Assembly (NCBI RefSeq): GCF_036669915.1
Contig: NC_089325.1
Coordinates: 1,366,574-1,430,573 of the forward strand
Length of the DNA stretch: 64,000 nucleotides
Reading direction: 5' to 3'
Origin: Pocillopora verrucosa
Lineage: Eukaryota; Cnidaria; Anthozoa; Scleractinia; Pocilloporidae
Under the pieces are notes generated by a model. That model had not been told where the DNA came from. It saw only the letters and a list, made by a program, of their open reading frames with translations, and made no database searches. The position numbers and the translations under genes were made by a program. Position 1 is the first letter of the stretch; the number at the start of each line of letters is the position of its first letter. This document shows positions 48,386-61,371 of the stretch, piece by piece.

Positions 48386-51300
48386 ATGACCTTTACAAAG
48401 TTTTTTGGGCTGTTTGCTTTCCTAGTGATTTCTCTCGAGCTGTGTCTGTGTAGCGGTAAGTATCCCGTTGATTTTGTAGCTGGTTTGATTTGATAGTTCT
48501 ACATCATTTAGACAAACGTCAGTCCCAATGCTAAACTTGCTGATTATGCTTTATTTGATTTCACGGCTTGATCTGCAGAGTAGATGAAAAAAAATTTAGG
48601 AACATTGTTTTTATACATCTCTTAATTATCCAACTGTCAGCTAATTTTCAATTTTCGAGCTGGTTTACAAGGTAGATCAGGCAAAGTTACCAATCTGGGA
48701 CAACGCCTAATGGGTGTGAAGCGGCTCTGGAGAAAAACACACCTGTGCAACTACGTAGATTTTAGATCCTCCGCCACAAGATAGTCGAGGCGAAGAATTT
48801 TAACTGTGGCTCGATTGTTCATTTTATCATTAAGAGTTGGAGCCTCAAAGTCACCCCTAAGTCCACCTTTTCAGTCTTGTGAATGTTAATGAGTCCATGC
48901 GTGTCAAGATCATTTTGCTGAATGCGTAGCAGTAGAAATTTTTGAGTGAACAAATCAATTTTCGTTGCATATATTTTCTTAAAACTAAGGTAAAATTCGC
49001 TAAAGACACCGATTATAGCTAACTCCATTTAAATTTCAGCATTTTTGTTTTCTTAAGTTCGGAAAAAATATTGATCACCTTTTTCCGATTTTCATTTTGG
49101 CAGACGTCTTCCAAGCTGGAAAGGTCAATATAACTGACACCTCCCAAAACAATCATGGTTGCCAGTCCGTCTCGTTCAAAACCCAGTTCCAGGGCTCGGG
49201 TGACGTCAAAGTCTTTGTTACCCTCAGCCATGGCAACAAACATATCAAAATCCACGACCCAGCAGCACTGTGGGTAAAATCGATCTCTACGTCAGGATTT
49301 AAGGTTTGTGTTCGCGAGGCAGGAAGTGGTTCAGCAGGTACGTCTGTTATAAACTGGCTCGCATTCCAGGGGTCTCATCAAGGAATTAAGTCTGGCACCG
49401 TGGACTTTGATGAATGGACCACAAGGACTCAGTGCAAACGAGTATCGATCACCGATAACCAAAGTAATGTAAGTCTCATTCGTAACGTGTTTAGCGTGTG
49501 ACTGTATTAGCCAAGAATGTTCTGATACGGTTTAGTTGTCAAGTTACTGTTGATTTAACACATTCACAGAAACAAGCTTTATTCAAATGAATGCGAACTT
49601 CAAAATAAAAAATTACTTCTGATATCTCTTAATTTTTATCTGACCCGTATACAGATTCACCTCTGGCCCCTAGAGCGGAAAAGGAGATTCTAAAAGCTCA
49701 ATTTTTAAGTTTCTAAATCTATGAGTTACTCACTTTCCTCTCACTTCCTCACAGGGTTTCAAGAACAAGCCAAAAGTGTTCATTACTGTTCAGCATAAAC
49801 ATACAGACAGACCCTATGACTCCATGAATCTATGGCTGGAAAATGTCAGCAAAAATAAATTTAATGTCTGTATGAGAGAGTTCATGGCGTTTGATGGCAT
49901 TCACTCAGACCTCAAAGTGGTACGTTGACTCTCCAAAATTTTGCGATAAATGAGCAGTACTGCGCTCAGATTAATTGAAGCGACGGAATCCTATAATTCC
50001 TAAAGTTCATGTAAGGCGCAAACTGAGTTGATTAGTTCTATCTTCCTTTTTTTTTTCGCATCGTCTATTTGTGTTTTTAGGCCTTTTATTCCTTTGTTTC
50101 ACAACAGCTTAGTTTATATTTTTCTTGTATAGTTTGTCATATTAAACTGTAATTTTTTTCTTTTCTAATAATTGACTTACACTTTTGGGTTCACCAGCAT
50201 TGGTTTGCGTATGACGTGTTACCTTCCAACTGGAACTTCACTGAAGAAGGAAAGATTCATTTCGCCGGAGATGGGGCGCCATTACGAAAAAATAATTACG
50301 CTTTTTGCCAGGTGGGAAGTTTCTGGTATGATTATTTAATCTTTTTGATTTCTTGTTTTTGTCGTTGTTGTTCTTTTTTTTTGCTGCTGTTGATCGTAGC
50401 CAAGGTGATATGACGAGTTTAGTTTGAACATTTCAAACACGCTGAGGTCAAAAGAGCTTTTTCATGAACAGGTCTAACCATCGTTGAAAGTTTTAAGTCT
50501 ATTTTTTGGTGTCTAAAATCAGGATTTTAAGTTTGAAAACCCATTTTACGAGCCGCCTACAGTCTTGATATCTGGAAGTCACGAAAACACCTCAAGTGCA
50601 TTGTGGGGCAACTCAGCAGGTCGTTGTAACAATGCTATAAACGTTTGGATAGAGGTAACATATTCATATGAGATAATTGTTTTTACTATTTTTCCTTGCA
50701 TCCGTTTGTTGGTTTGTTTCTCTGTCCTCCTTTGCTTGGATTTTTTCATCATCTCTCGCACGTTAATTTTCTGCAAAACGTCTCAGAAATCACCTCTCAA
50801 CTTAGTAATTCAGATGTCAGTTATATTTGAGGTGGGGCTGACATTATCGTAAATTTTAAGTTATGACTTTTTCTGTTTCTTGAACGATTGTTTTCAATTT
50901 GTTTTTGAAGGAGGTCAGTCGGTCAGCATTCAAGGTTTGTGTCAAGGACAGCCAGGGACTAAGTAGGAACCATGACTCAATAACCGTTCAATATGCAATC
51001 ATTGGAGGTGGGCAATAGACATATAGTTTAAATTTGCTTTGCCCTTGTCTTTCTACCAATAGCAAGGTATATCAGAAATTACTAGCAATTCCAAATCATG
51101 GGCTGGCATGAAGCACTTTCCTCAAGCTACCTTGACTACGGAATCACTCACCCAAAAGAGATTGAAAGGTGGCTTGCGTTGGTTTTCTCAGTTTTAAACA
51201 CCAATTCTTGCATTTGAATTTTTTCTCAGCAAGTTTTGTTCATTTATTTTCAGACATGTGAGAATACCTTAGCAACACTACAGCTCTGAAAACACCCCCG

Positions 51301-54300
51301 ATTTTCGCCTCATATGCCTGTCTGTATTTGGATAACGAGTTAAATAACCTTCATTTCTTATCATCGAATTATCATCAACATAGCAAGATTCACCTTTAAC
51401 TTTTGTTTATTGTTTTTGTTTGTTTTTTTAACTGTACATGTGGTTCAAAGCAATATTTAATATGAGGTGGCCTCCTTATCGTATTTATAGATTCTTTAAG
51501 ACCTTGCAAAAAAGAAATGAATCTTTAACTGCTGATTTCAATTCAATTAAAACGGAAAGACGTCTTCGAAATTGTCTCCTTGTTTATTTACTTGATGCGA
51601 GTTTGATTTTCCTTTCCAACTTCAAAAAAAAATTACGTGTGTTTCTTTTAAATTGTAGTGCTGCGATGGCTATTTTTAGAAAAAATGGCCGCAACTTTTC
51701 GAGAGGAATTACGATAATTTTAGTGACTCGATGTAATAGAAAGCGAGAAAATTAAGCCAGTCAGGAGTGTCGCTCTCTCATGTAGACCCCACCTTAATTT
51801 TGAAACACTATAAGCACTGCTCACTTGCTGATTATATTTGATACTATTCCAAAGACCTTGACCCGTGCATCAACGTTACATGCAATTACTTTGCTGTCTG
51901 CAAGGCATTCGACGCATTTGACGCCCGTTGCGTGTGCGAAGAAAACTGCCCTTCATATGAAGAACAAGTGTTTTCTTCTAACTCGACTACGTTCAAAAAC
52001 AAGTGCATGTTTGAGCTGGATATATGCAGACTGAAGAGCAACCACACTCTGTATCATCCAGGAAGTTGTACGGGTAAGAAGTATATCTGCGATAATTTGC
52101 ATGTTTTGGAGTTTATAGAATCAAGAGCGTTTCATCTTGCACGTAAGCTCACAAAGAAGCCCACTAACGAATCGTGAATACCGCTTCCCAATTCATGAAA
52201 AGATTGAGACATAAGGAAACGCCACTATAATGATGTATACCAAATGACACCTTAAATATGTCAGGAAAACATTTGCCTTAGTTTGGTGCTTTCACTAAGG
52301 CTCAGATCATTTGGATAGGTTACACACTTGTGCTCTCTATCATAGCTTTAGGTTATTTCAGAGACAAATGAAGATAAATCTCAGAGTTATATCCTTAGCC
52401 AGCACTAACAGGATGAAAGTGTATGTAGTTTCTTGTTTTGGTTAAAGAGTATGTAGTTTCTTGCTTTGGTGAAAGTGTATGTAGTTTCTTGTTGGTTATG
52501 GTACCATCAGATACTAGAAAACTAAACTATATTAAGAGAGAATGAACACCCTATCACAGCACATGGCTGAAGGTTGATACTATTTCGATGTTGCCAAAGG
52601 TTTTCCTGTTCAGAGAGGAAGAGTTGAGCTGAAGAGAGATGTTTCCTGGGCTGAAACAGCTTGCGAGTTGGTGACCTTCCCACCATTTTCGTTTTATCCC
52701 GACAAGGAGGTGCACGTGCAGATAACTACCAATCACTGGAACTCCACCAGGAGGAATTTCGTGCACGAAGCCACCGTCTCGTGGGTGGAAAATGTCAATT
52801 ACCAGAATTTCAGGGTTCGTTATCCTTAAATTACTAGAAATGCATCAACTCTGTCACTGGTTACTTTGTCACTTGAGGATTGATTTCTTTTAAAAGTAGT
52901 CTTGATTTCGTCGAGATTAATAACACCGTTTCTAGGGGACCCCATGTTTACCAAAAATTATTTTTTCTCTCTTGAAGGTTTGTGCAACGGCTGCAGGAAG
53001 AAATGACCGTGATACGAAAGAATTTGGCGTCCGTCGACTGGATGGCTTACCAAGGAGCTCCAAATGGAGGTGTAACAGGAAATACAAATATTCCACAATG
53101 GTGGACTGGAACGAAGTGCATAAAAATTAGTCTGCCAACGGTGAGTGTGCGTTTTCCTCTCCCTTTTCCGAATGGAAGGTTTCCATATTATTGTTTCCAT
53201 CAACAACGACGATAATAAAGCCAGTTGCAAACTTCTAGCCAAATCTGTATCATAATTTTGCAGTTTTGGATCATTCCTAACAAAATGGTTAAAATGACTG
53301 ACCGAACCTCATTTCATTCTCTCTAATTAGCAACTAACAACCGTGAATTCTTTACAAAGGATAAATTTGCTGCTACACCCATAATTCTGGTGACAGCAGA
53401 TCACGTAACTTCAGCTTACAAGCACGACGCCGCCAGTCTGTGGGTAGAAAATGCTACCAGATCTACCTTTTACATTTGCCTCCGAGAATTACAAAATTAT
53501 GACGGTCTCCATGAGGACATCCTTGTGGTATGTACCAACTCAACATCTGTGAACAGCTCGAGCAGTGTGACTTTATATTAAAAAAATCACAAGTTTCGTG
53601 TATTTGCCTTTTCTTCCGATTTGTTTTTTTGCTTGTTGTTCGTTTCATTTCAGCGTTTTTCGGAATTAGCCATTTACGCCGAAGAATTGGTCGCTGAACC
53701 ATTGGTCTAACAGAATATCCTTATCCGAAATCAAGAACGCCAATTTTTAAATTTCAACGAGATAGAAGAAGAGTGTCAGTCGGGTTTTATTTCGAGCAAA
53801 AATTTGGGATACCTGTCATGAGGGAAACAAAATCAGTCTTAATGTTTAAGTTGTACATTCAGACCGAAATGTCCCAATTTGCCTGGTTTATGGTAAAGAA
53901 ACTTTGTATCAAGGCGTTGTTTGAATTGTTCTCTCTAGAACTGGATGGCTTTTGAAGAAATTCATCGCCCGCTTTTCTCTGAAAGTAGAAAAATCGACTT
54001 TCCTAACAACAGCTCTGTTTCCGCAAACTACAATGGTGCGTTCTGCAAGGTACGCTGCACATGGCCTCCGCCTTGATTTAGTACTAATAATTCTAGTTAC
54101 CCTACCAGTTATCTCTTATTTTATCATCGTGTTCATTCATCACTTTTGCATAAAAAGCCTCACCTGGCTCATCAATGCAATTTGATTGAGTAAAGATTTT
54201 AGTAAAACATGCACTTGTAGCTGATAGACTTCCTATTAACTGTTGCCTTAGTTGATCTTTTTTATTTCTGATTATTCGTTGGCTGCTTCCTTGGTTGCTT

Positions 54301-57300
54301 TTCCTTGCAGGATGTGCAGTTCGTCAAGACTTACGACAAAAAACCTACGGTAATAATCGCCGCAAATCACAATTCAGATGGAAACAACCCAAAGTCAAAG
54401 TACATATCTGTAACTGCATGGATAGAGGTATTTTCTTTTCCGTTCACAGTTAATTATATGATAATTTTTTCCTATGTAAATGCAGTTTCTTTATCCATTT
54501 AGTCAGCTGAACCCTAACTGTAAAATGTTCAGATGTGTGCGAAGTCCTTGTTCTGCCAAATGCAAATCCTCATCTACAGATTTCCTTCTAATTGAATATA
54601 TTTTTTGCAGCATATCAAGACATCAGAATTTCGTATTTGTCTCAAGGAGTTGTTTGCTGCTCAGCATGACCCTGTTACTGTCTCTTACGTTGTCCTGGCG
54701 GGTAAGCACAACGACGACTGAAACAAAGCTATTATTGTATAGGTTACCCATTTTAGCATACCGTTATATTAACTAAACATCATCTCTTAATGTTTTTTCG
54801 GTTTAGAAGTGTGTAAACCAGGCTGGTCATACTTTTCTGGCTTTTGCTACTCCACCAGTAAGTCGTGCAAAAACTGGACTGAGGCGCAAAAAACCTGCCA
54901 AAAATACAACACCAGCCTCATCGCCTTAAAAAGTCAAGAAATAAATATTTATATACAGCAGCGTTTCAATGGAGATAGAGGATGGATCGGATTCAATGAC
55001 AGGGATACGGAGGGTACATTTGTTTGGGCTGATAACCAGTCAAGCAACTTCACTTACTGGGCTCCACATCAACCCAACGATTTCCGACTGAACGAAGACT
55101 GCGTTCACACCTTGGGAGTTGCACATAAATTTACATGGAATGACGTAAATTGCGAGAGCTGTCATAATTACACATGTTCAGAAGGTAAATACATTTTTTC
55201 TTCGGCAAGATCACATCACTAACGGTTGCGACAGATTAACACTTGCTTAGTAAGTAAGCCTTTATACGGGTGCAAGTGGCCCATGGGGCTGGTGCTTAAC
55301 TCCGGTTTTCATGAAGCGGCAAGGAGTATTGCTACTCCCCCCTGGATGGGATGCTAGTCCATCGCAGGGTTACCCCCAGCACATTTGCTGGTACCCATTT
55401 GTACAGCTGGGTGAAGAGAAGCACGGTGAGAGGAAAGTGTCTTGCCTAAGAACACAACACAATGACCCCGGCCAGGGCTCGAACCCGGACCACCCGATCC
55501 GGAGCCGAGCACACTAACCATGAGGCCATCGCACCTCCACATTAAAATTAAGCTTGGTTGAATTAAAATCTGGAGTGGTTGAAATTTGGAAACAATAATC
55601 TCACTTCATCCCTCTTTTCCTGCTTTACTCCATCCCCCCATTCCTCCTTACTATGACCTGTCAGCGCTAGCTGGTTCCTAAACGTTGACTTGTTTTCTGA
55701 TTTATTTCTTGTTTCTCGTTGTTGCTGCTTTGTTGTTGTTGTTTCCTCATTCAAATGTTTCTCTACTCTAAGACCTTGATGAATGCAAAGGAAATTATCA
55801 TGATTGCGGAAAAAATGGGATTTGTACAAATACGCAGGGATCATACAACTGCCACTGTGCCAGAGGGTATAGCGGTGATGGTCGGAGTTGTACAGGTATT
55901 GATAAGGAGTTCACCCCTATGTGTCCACATTCACAAACTCAGCTTAGCACAGCATTAATACTGGTAACGATATGTTTAAGTCCATTGCCAATAAATTAAA
56001 TTAAGTACTCGTGTTTACTGACTGCATGCATTCGATTGATTGATTGATTGATTGATTGATATAATGGTTGATTGACCATTGGGCGACTGACTTACTGAGC
56101 AAATGTATGATCAGGCCGCCACCTGAAACACCTACTGAACTAGACCAATATCATTTTTACTACAGACCAACTTTCTTTTGTCAATTATTCTGACTGAGCT
56201 AATTTGACCAGCATTCGTCAGGTCGTGTTTACACTAAACGCTTTGATGTTACAAACTCTGCGCATGTTGCAACCCTTTATGTCTTGTCTTTTCGTTCCTT
56301 TGGCAGACAAAGATGAATGTTCTTCAGGTCACAGATGTCATAGAAATGCCATGTGTCAAAACACAATTGGATCGTATACATGTTCTTGTGTTAATGGTTA
56401 CACTGGCGATGGAATAAACTGCACGGGTACATTGTACATTGACATGGAAAAATCTTAGGTTGCAGTTTTCTTAACTTCAGTCTGAAAACGGATCACACAC
56501 CCATTGTTTTAAGTATACGATATTCTATACCATATAAAAGAGTTTTCAGCAACCTTATTCTCGGACCTATCACTTTTCCACCTAACCAATCGACACCCTT
56601 CCCCTACCCCCACCTACAAATCAAGCGAAGAGGCACTGAAAAAAAGGTTTCGTTCTCTATTGGTTCCAATGACATTCTATGACCTACACTGAAACTTACT
56701 GTCTCAACTTTTATTTTAAAAGCAGTTTATAAGTTTCATAATCTCAAATGAATGAAGAGGGAAGTTTCTAAAGAAACTGCAGTGCTGCGTCGGTTGGGGT
56801 ATTACAAGATAATTTGTTTTTATCAACTCAGTCCATAAAACCAAATGAAGTAGTTCATAATCTCATTTGCTGTGATTGTTTTGAGATCTCCCTCAAGAAT
56901 TACCCCAACACACACAAAAGGCTGGTCATACCAGAGCCATATATTATTTAAATTGTATGAGGGATTACCAGAGAATTGTGTATGGACAGTTACGCAAATT
57001 ATATTAACAAACATGTGTTGAAGGATGAAAGATGAACTCTTCTTGCTAAGTAGAGGGGAATACGATATATTTTTTTAGCCAAAATTCGGAAATACTTTCA
57101 TGACGTAAACTTTTAGTGCTAAGTAAGCAATACGAACGATGAATTGTTCATGAAAATAACTTTTCTCTGTGAGGTCTCCCTGAGAGCCCTTTCTGATGAA
57201 TGTTTAAAATGCTATAAAGAAAACTGTAAAGAAGGTTTCTATTGACCGTGTAAGTCTCTAATGTACATTTTCCCCCTCATGCAGATGTCGATGAATGTAC

Positions 57301-58947
57301 ACTTAATGGACATAACTGTGATGCCGACGCGCAATGTATCAACACTCCAGGATCATTCAGGTGCCACTGTAATCATTCGGCTCACTACTATGGAAACGGA
57401 ACGAAATGTCATCCTTTCAGTAAGTCCTTGAACAACTGATAATTTATTTATCATGGTTTCGTTGAAAATAAGGGTAATCGTGACCTTGTACGAGGCAAAA
57501 ATGTCGGTGGAAAAATATGCGAAAATATGCGAGGGTCACGCAAAGAAGAAGCAAACATGTTAACCAAGTCCTGAGTTCTTCTTTGGACGTCACGAGAAGT
57601 TTTATTAAAAGTTCGTTCGCCTTTTTATCCATCAGGAGGACTCGCTGACTCGAAAATCATAGGTGGAAACACCAAACAAATGTCCCAATTACATTCCTGG
57701 CTACATTCCCGCTTGCAGAGTCAGGCTAACAGTTACTGGAGTCTGTGCTATAGAGCCTCAAGTCATGGATGGGGCTCTTCGACATTTCACAGCTATTGTG
57801 ATCGCCGCGGACCCACAGTGACGATTATTCGTGCTCATGGTTACATATTTGGCGGTTACACTGATCAGTCATGGAGATGTAAGTTCGTTAACTGCCTCCG
57901 TATTTGATTAAAAACAATTGACACTCAGTGTTAGCAAATATACAAGATTATTGTATCATGCTATAATAATCGAGCGTTCTGATTGGTTCTTAATTGGTCG
58001 GTTTTTTTTGCCATATGGCTCTTTTGCTTGGAAACCGTCATAAACCGTGTGTTTCTATTCACGAAAGCCGGCAAATAGAAAATAGGCAAGATTTTGCCAG
58101 TGCCTTAAAATAAACTACCTATTAACCTCGCTTGCTCAAGCCGTAATGGATTATACTAGCCCTTAGTCCGTACCACCACGACCTCGGGCCAATAGTCCCT
58201 AGTATGGTCCTCGCGCTCGGTCAATTGGAAGTGATTATTTACCTGTTTCAAAATGACATCAAGTTTAAAATACTTATTCATAGTTAAAAAGTTTACTTAG
58301 AATTATATCGACATTTGGTCTACGTTATCAAGCGTTAACTATGTATTGAAAATGGACGAAAATGCTGGAAGAATCAACAGAGCAACTGATCTAAGGATAG
58401 GGGACCAAGCTTTGAATAATTGGATGCGACAGAGTCTATTTGTTGACAATACCCCTGGTCTCTATCCCCATGGTATGGCCTCCCCCTACTTTTTTTTTCC
58501 ACGAAACCTAATTATCAGTTCAGCTATTTTCTTTTGAATACAAATGGTCTAAAATTACTAATGTACCCTAAGTACTATTTTTTAGATTACTACAGATACA
58601 GTTACAGATACAGTTACAGATACTATCGTAGTTATTATAAGAGTTATTATGGACAGAACACTTCTTCATCGAAAGCCTTCATATTTTCACTGAAGAACTA
58701 CTACGGATATGGATACTTTAAAAAGGACATTAGCCAACATAACTATGCAACATACAATCATTATAATTATGGTCCGACATTCGGTGGGGGACATGATATT
58801 TACGTAGCAAATTACGCTAATAGTAACTATAATTCTTACTTCAATTGTCAATCTTATACCGGGAAATACTGCAACAATAATGTCTGGACAGGAAGTAATA
58901 ATTTCTGCGCAGATGAGGTAGAGGTTTATTATGAAAGAACCTCATAG
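48386..58947 (+). CDS. mosaic lectin/Kazal/CTLD/EGF/TLDc protein, copy B (frameshifted in exon 9)
   Basis: Exons: 48386-48455, 49104-49468, 49755-49919, 50198-50311, 50523-50654, 50911-51007, 51855-52073, 52618-52814, 52978-53140, 53360-53527, 53939-54049, 54311-54427, 54611-54701, 54807-55184, 55773-55895, 56307-56426, 57285-57419, 57636-57878 and 58586-58947. All 19 have the phases of copy A and identical lengths except exon 9 (163 against 162 nt) and exon 19 (36 nt longer). The extra G at 53026-53027 shifts the frame, giving a stop at 53128-53130 and a predicted 503-aa product with only the first lectin triplet, the Kazal and part of the second triplet. The downstream exons remain open, so this is a recent pseudogene, a truncated variant or a base error. 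The Kazal has Phe where copy A has Cys (VFSSN). Confidence 0.85.
55242..55541 (-). mobile_element. tRNA-derived SINE in intron 14 of copy B
   Basis: On the minus strand the element starts near 55541. It has an A-box-like TGGCCTCATGG (55528-55518) and a B box GGTTCGAGCCC (55485-55475), the internal promoter of a tRNA-derived SINE. Copy A lacks it at the matching place (36640-36700), so insertion followed the duplication or it was lost from A. Confidence 0.8.
56034..56080 (+). repeat. GATT microsatellite in intron 15, copy B
   Basis: Longer GATT run than in copy A, a length difference between the paralogs. Confidence 0.75.
57955..58230. repeat. insertion-like segment in intron 18 of copy B
   Basis: Sequence from ATAATAATCGAGCGTTCTGA onward has no counterpart in intron 18 of copy A, and the intron is about 270 bp longer. 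It may be a MITE-like element; no clear inverted ends were seen. Confidence 0.4.
58586..58947 (+). other. TLDc exon 19 of copy B with Tyr/Arg/Ser insert
   Basis: The start of this exon has tandem TAC-AGA-TAC-AGT units (about 58588-58625) and then further Tyr-rich codons, giving [12 protein letters not shown] and [10 protein letters not shown]. Copy A has a shorter [12 protein letters not shown] at the same point. The frame stays open to the stop at 58945-58947. Confidence 0.8.
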
Positions 58948-59033
58948 TGGAGCATCCTGTAAGGAATCACTCATATGACACTATCAGCGTGGGGCATTCG
59001 TATTTAACTTTAGTGTAAAACAAGTATGTTGTG

Positions 59034-59421
59034 GCTCCACAAGCTATAGAGCGATGTTTAAATAAAAGCGTGTTCATTTTTCTATAAAGAAGAAATTGAT
59101 TAGAATTTCCGGGTGCAATAAGTCTGTGCATTATGGTAATATAATGAGGTCAGATTCATTTTACTTTTTCGCAACTTTCGACCATAGTACTGCTTTACTG
59201 GAATGAAGATTATCATTTCATGCTGAAGCTCCACAAGCTATATAATGCTATTCAAACAGTAGCCTGATTTTTTTTTATAAAGAAGAAATTGATTGAAATT
59301 TCCGAGTGCAATTAAGTCTGTGCATTGTTGTAACACAGTAAGGTCAGACTCATTTTAGTTTTGTTACTTTCGTATTACTCCTTTACTGGAATGAAGATTA
59401 TCGTTTCATGCGGTGAGAATT
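59034..59421 (+). repeat. 194-bp tandem duplication, two copies
   Basis: Copies start at 59034 and 59228 with GCTCCACAAGCTATA. They share AAGAAGAAATTGATT, AAGTCTGTGCATT and TTTACTGGAATGAAGATTAT. The poly(A) signal of copy B lies in the first. Confidence 0.85.
59061..59066 (+). terminator. poly(A) signal, mosaic gene copy B
   Basis: AATAAA 114 nt after the stop codon. Confidence 0.6.
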
Positions 59422-60489
59422 TTTATGAAAATCATTCACAGGAAAATATAGATTTTATAACATTGTATGGTTACGAAGCAAAGTTTTTCAATGGGTTGAT
59501 TTATACACTTTTTACCAAACGAATGTTATGTAGTTAACTTATAGCTGAAATTTATCTGGAATCATGCCTTCAGTTCATCTTTATGGATTAAAGGATAAGA
59601 CACGCGTGCAAAATTTAAAAAAAAACGTAAATTGGTGAGTTAGGAATGAAACACATTTTTTGTTTAAGGGAACAATCATTTTTTGGAGATTACATTATAT
59701 AACACAAAAGAACAAAATTTATCTTAGAATAATCTTGACTTGAGTGCAAACTTTATGAAACCCAGAATCAGAGATCGTAGTGCTGTTAATTCATGGCATA
59801 TTCGCATTCCGACGTGTAAACTGTGGCCCCTTACTGCTGACCCTGTCAGCAGGCCTATGGAAATTTCTTTTACATGGTAGCAGTTAGTTAAATGTTTCCG
59901 TTTCATAGGGTTGACGTAACAAAAGCGAAATGGTCATATATCGATTGGAAAGATGTGGTTACAAAATACCTATATCATATTGAAGAGGCGATTCATAACT
60001 TTTGTTTCATAAGAATTCTTAAGAATGTAATTATAATGTGTAACGGCTGATGAAATAAACAGGTGATATTTCTCATAATATAGAAACTTTTTTTTTTCTT
60101 TGAATGTCATGACCCAGATATGCCATTTTTGGTAGGTCTGATGGAGGCTCCAGTGACTGCATTTCAAGCATGGAAGTTAAAAAAAAAATTGAGAGAGTTG
60201 TGCAGACCATGTCCTACTTTTTATCCTCTTCTGGATATTTGCACAAATAACCTGGTCATTATCAGTCTCATTCACTCTCATTGCCCACTGAGCTTATGAA
60301 TAGATGATAAACTCCTTATTTGTCAGATGAAGGAAGGAAAGCCTACCCTATTACCATAAATAAGCCCCTAACTCCACGCCCCCTCAAAATAATTCAAATG
60401 ACTAGTACCTATGTTCCCTTGAATAAACTCCTAAACGGTTAGCAAGGAGCTCTAACGAAGTGTAGGGCTGGAAAATAAAAAAGGAGCTC

Positions 60490-61250
60490 ATAAAGTTCTT
60501 GAAAATGAAGAAAGTGATAGGCAACTGAAGAAGCACTTGATTGTCGAACAAATTCTCCTTGTCAGCACTTGGGAAATGTGTAGAGAAAAGTATTGAGAAT
60601 ATGCATACTGATTTTTGGGTGTAAAGGATTAAGGACCGAAAGACGAAACTATCGAATTAACGTAGCACAGACATCATATCATCGACTAACAATTCTTAAA
60701 CTGAAATTAACAGATATTACTTTTAACCAGTTTACTAAAATTACAAGTATTATATTACAGGAAAGATTAATCTTCAATTTGCCAGCCGTGAAACTTATAA
60801 GGAAGTTTTGAGAAAATCGCTCTTCAAAATAGCTTTAACACTAAAAACGACAGAATTTGGAAAAAGGACGGTCGTTCTACACTTTAAAATTCCCCTTATT
60901 ATATGTGCAAATTGAAGATACATCTTTAACCCTTTACACCCGAACATCAGTTGCATATTCTCTCTAATGTTCTCTATACATTTCCAAAAGTACTGGCGAG
61001 GAGATTGTTGATTGAGCGAGTTCCAGAAAAACAACTTCAGCGCCACACAGCGTGAACTTAACTCTCTGTGCTTCCGCAAAACTCCAGTTTAATAACGAAC
61101 GTGATCCCTTGTCAATCTCGTTTCACCATTTGGACTTTTAAGGAATTAAAATTTCTTAAAATTTAACATATCTTTTCGTTGTTCACAACACGAATAATAC
61201 TTACTCTCTGTTTTTGGCCTCTTTTCAGCTTTTCGACCTGTTTGTTTTGT
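60490..61250 (+). repeat. degenerate third copy of the duplicated 5' flank
   Basis: Order matches 24880-25800: a family M remnant (60490-60632), the ATCATATCATCGACTAACAA block (copy A has CATCATCTCATCGACCAACA near 25011), and the block around GCGTGAACTTAACTC near 61041. It is interrupted by a reverse family M piece at 60930-61010. Confidence 0.6.
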
Positions 61251-61371
61251 TTTTCCTGACATTTGAAACCGAGAGTAGCCAGGGAGTATCGTGCTCTTAC
61301 GTAACCAGATAACGGGAGGAAGGTGGGAATGGGGGATTGTAGACCCCATCCTCATCACTTTTGGCCAACTT

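Noticed and set aside
55354..55542. 62-codon minus-strand frame
   Set aside because: It lies entirely inside the SINE and is a chance translation of the tRNA-derived head.
42940..59100. Possibility that copies A and B are two haplotypes misassembled in tandem
   Set aside because: Divergence includes a SINE, a frameshift, a 36-nt insert and many substitutions, and partial extra flank copies exist, so a true duplication is favoured, although read depth is needed to exclude it.
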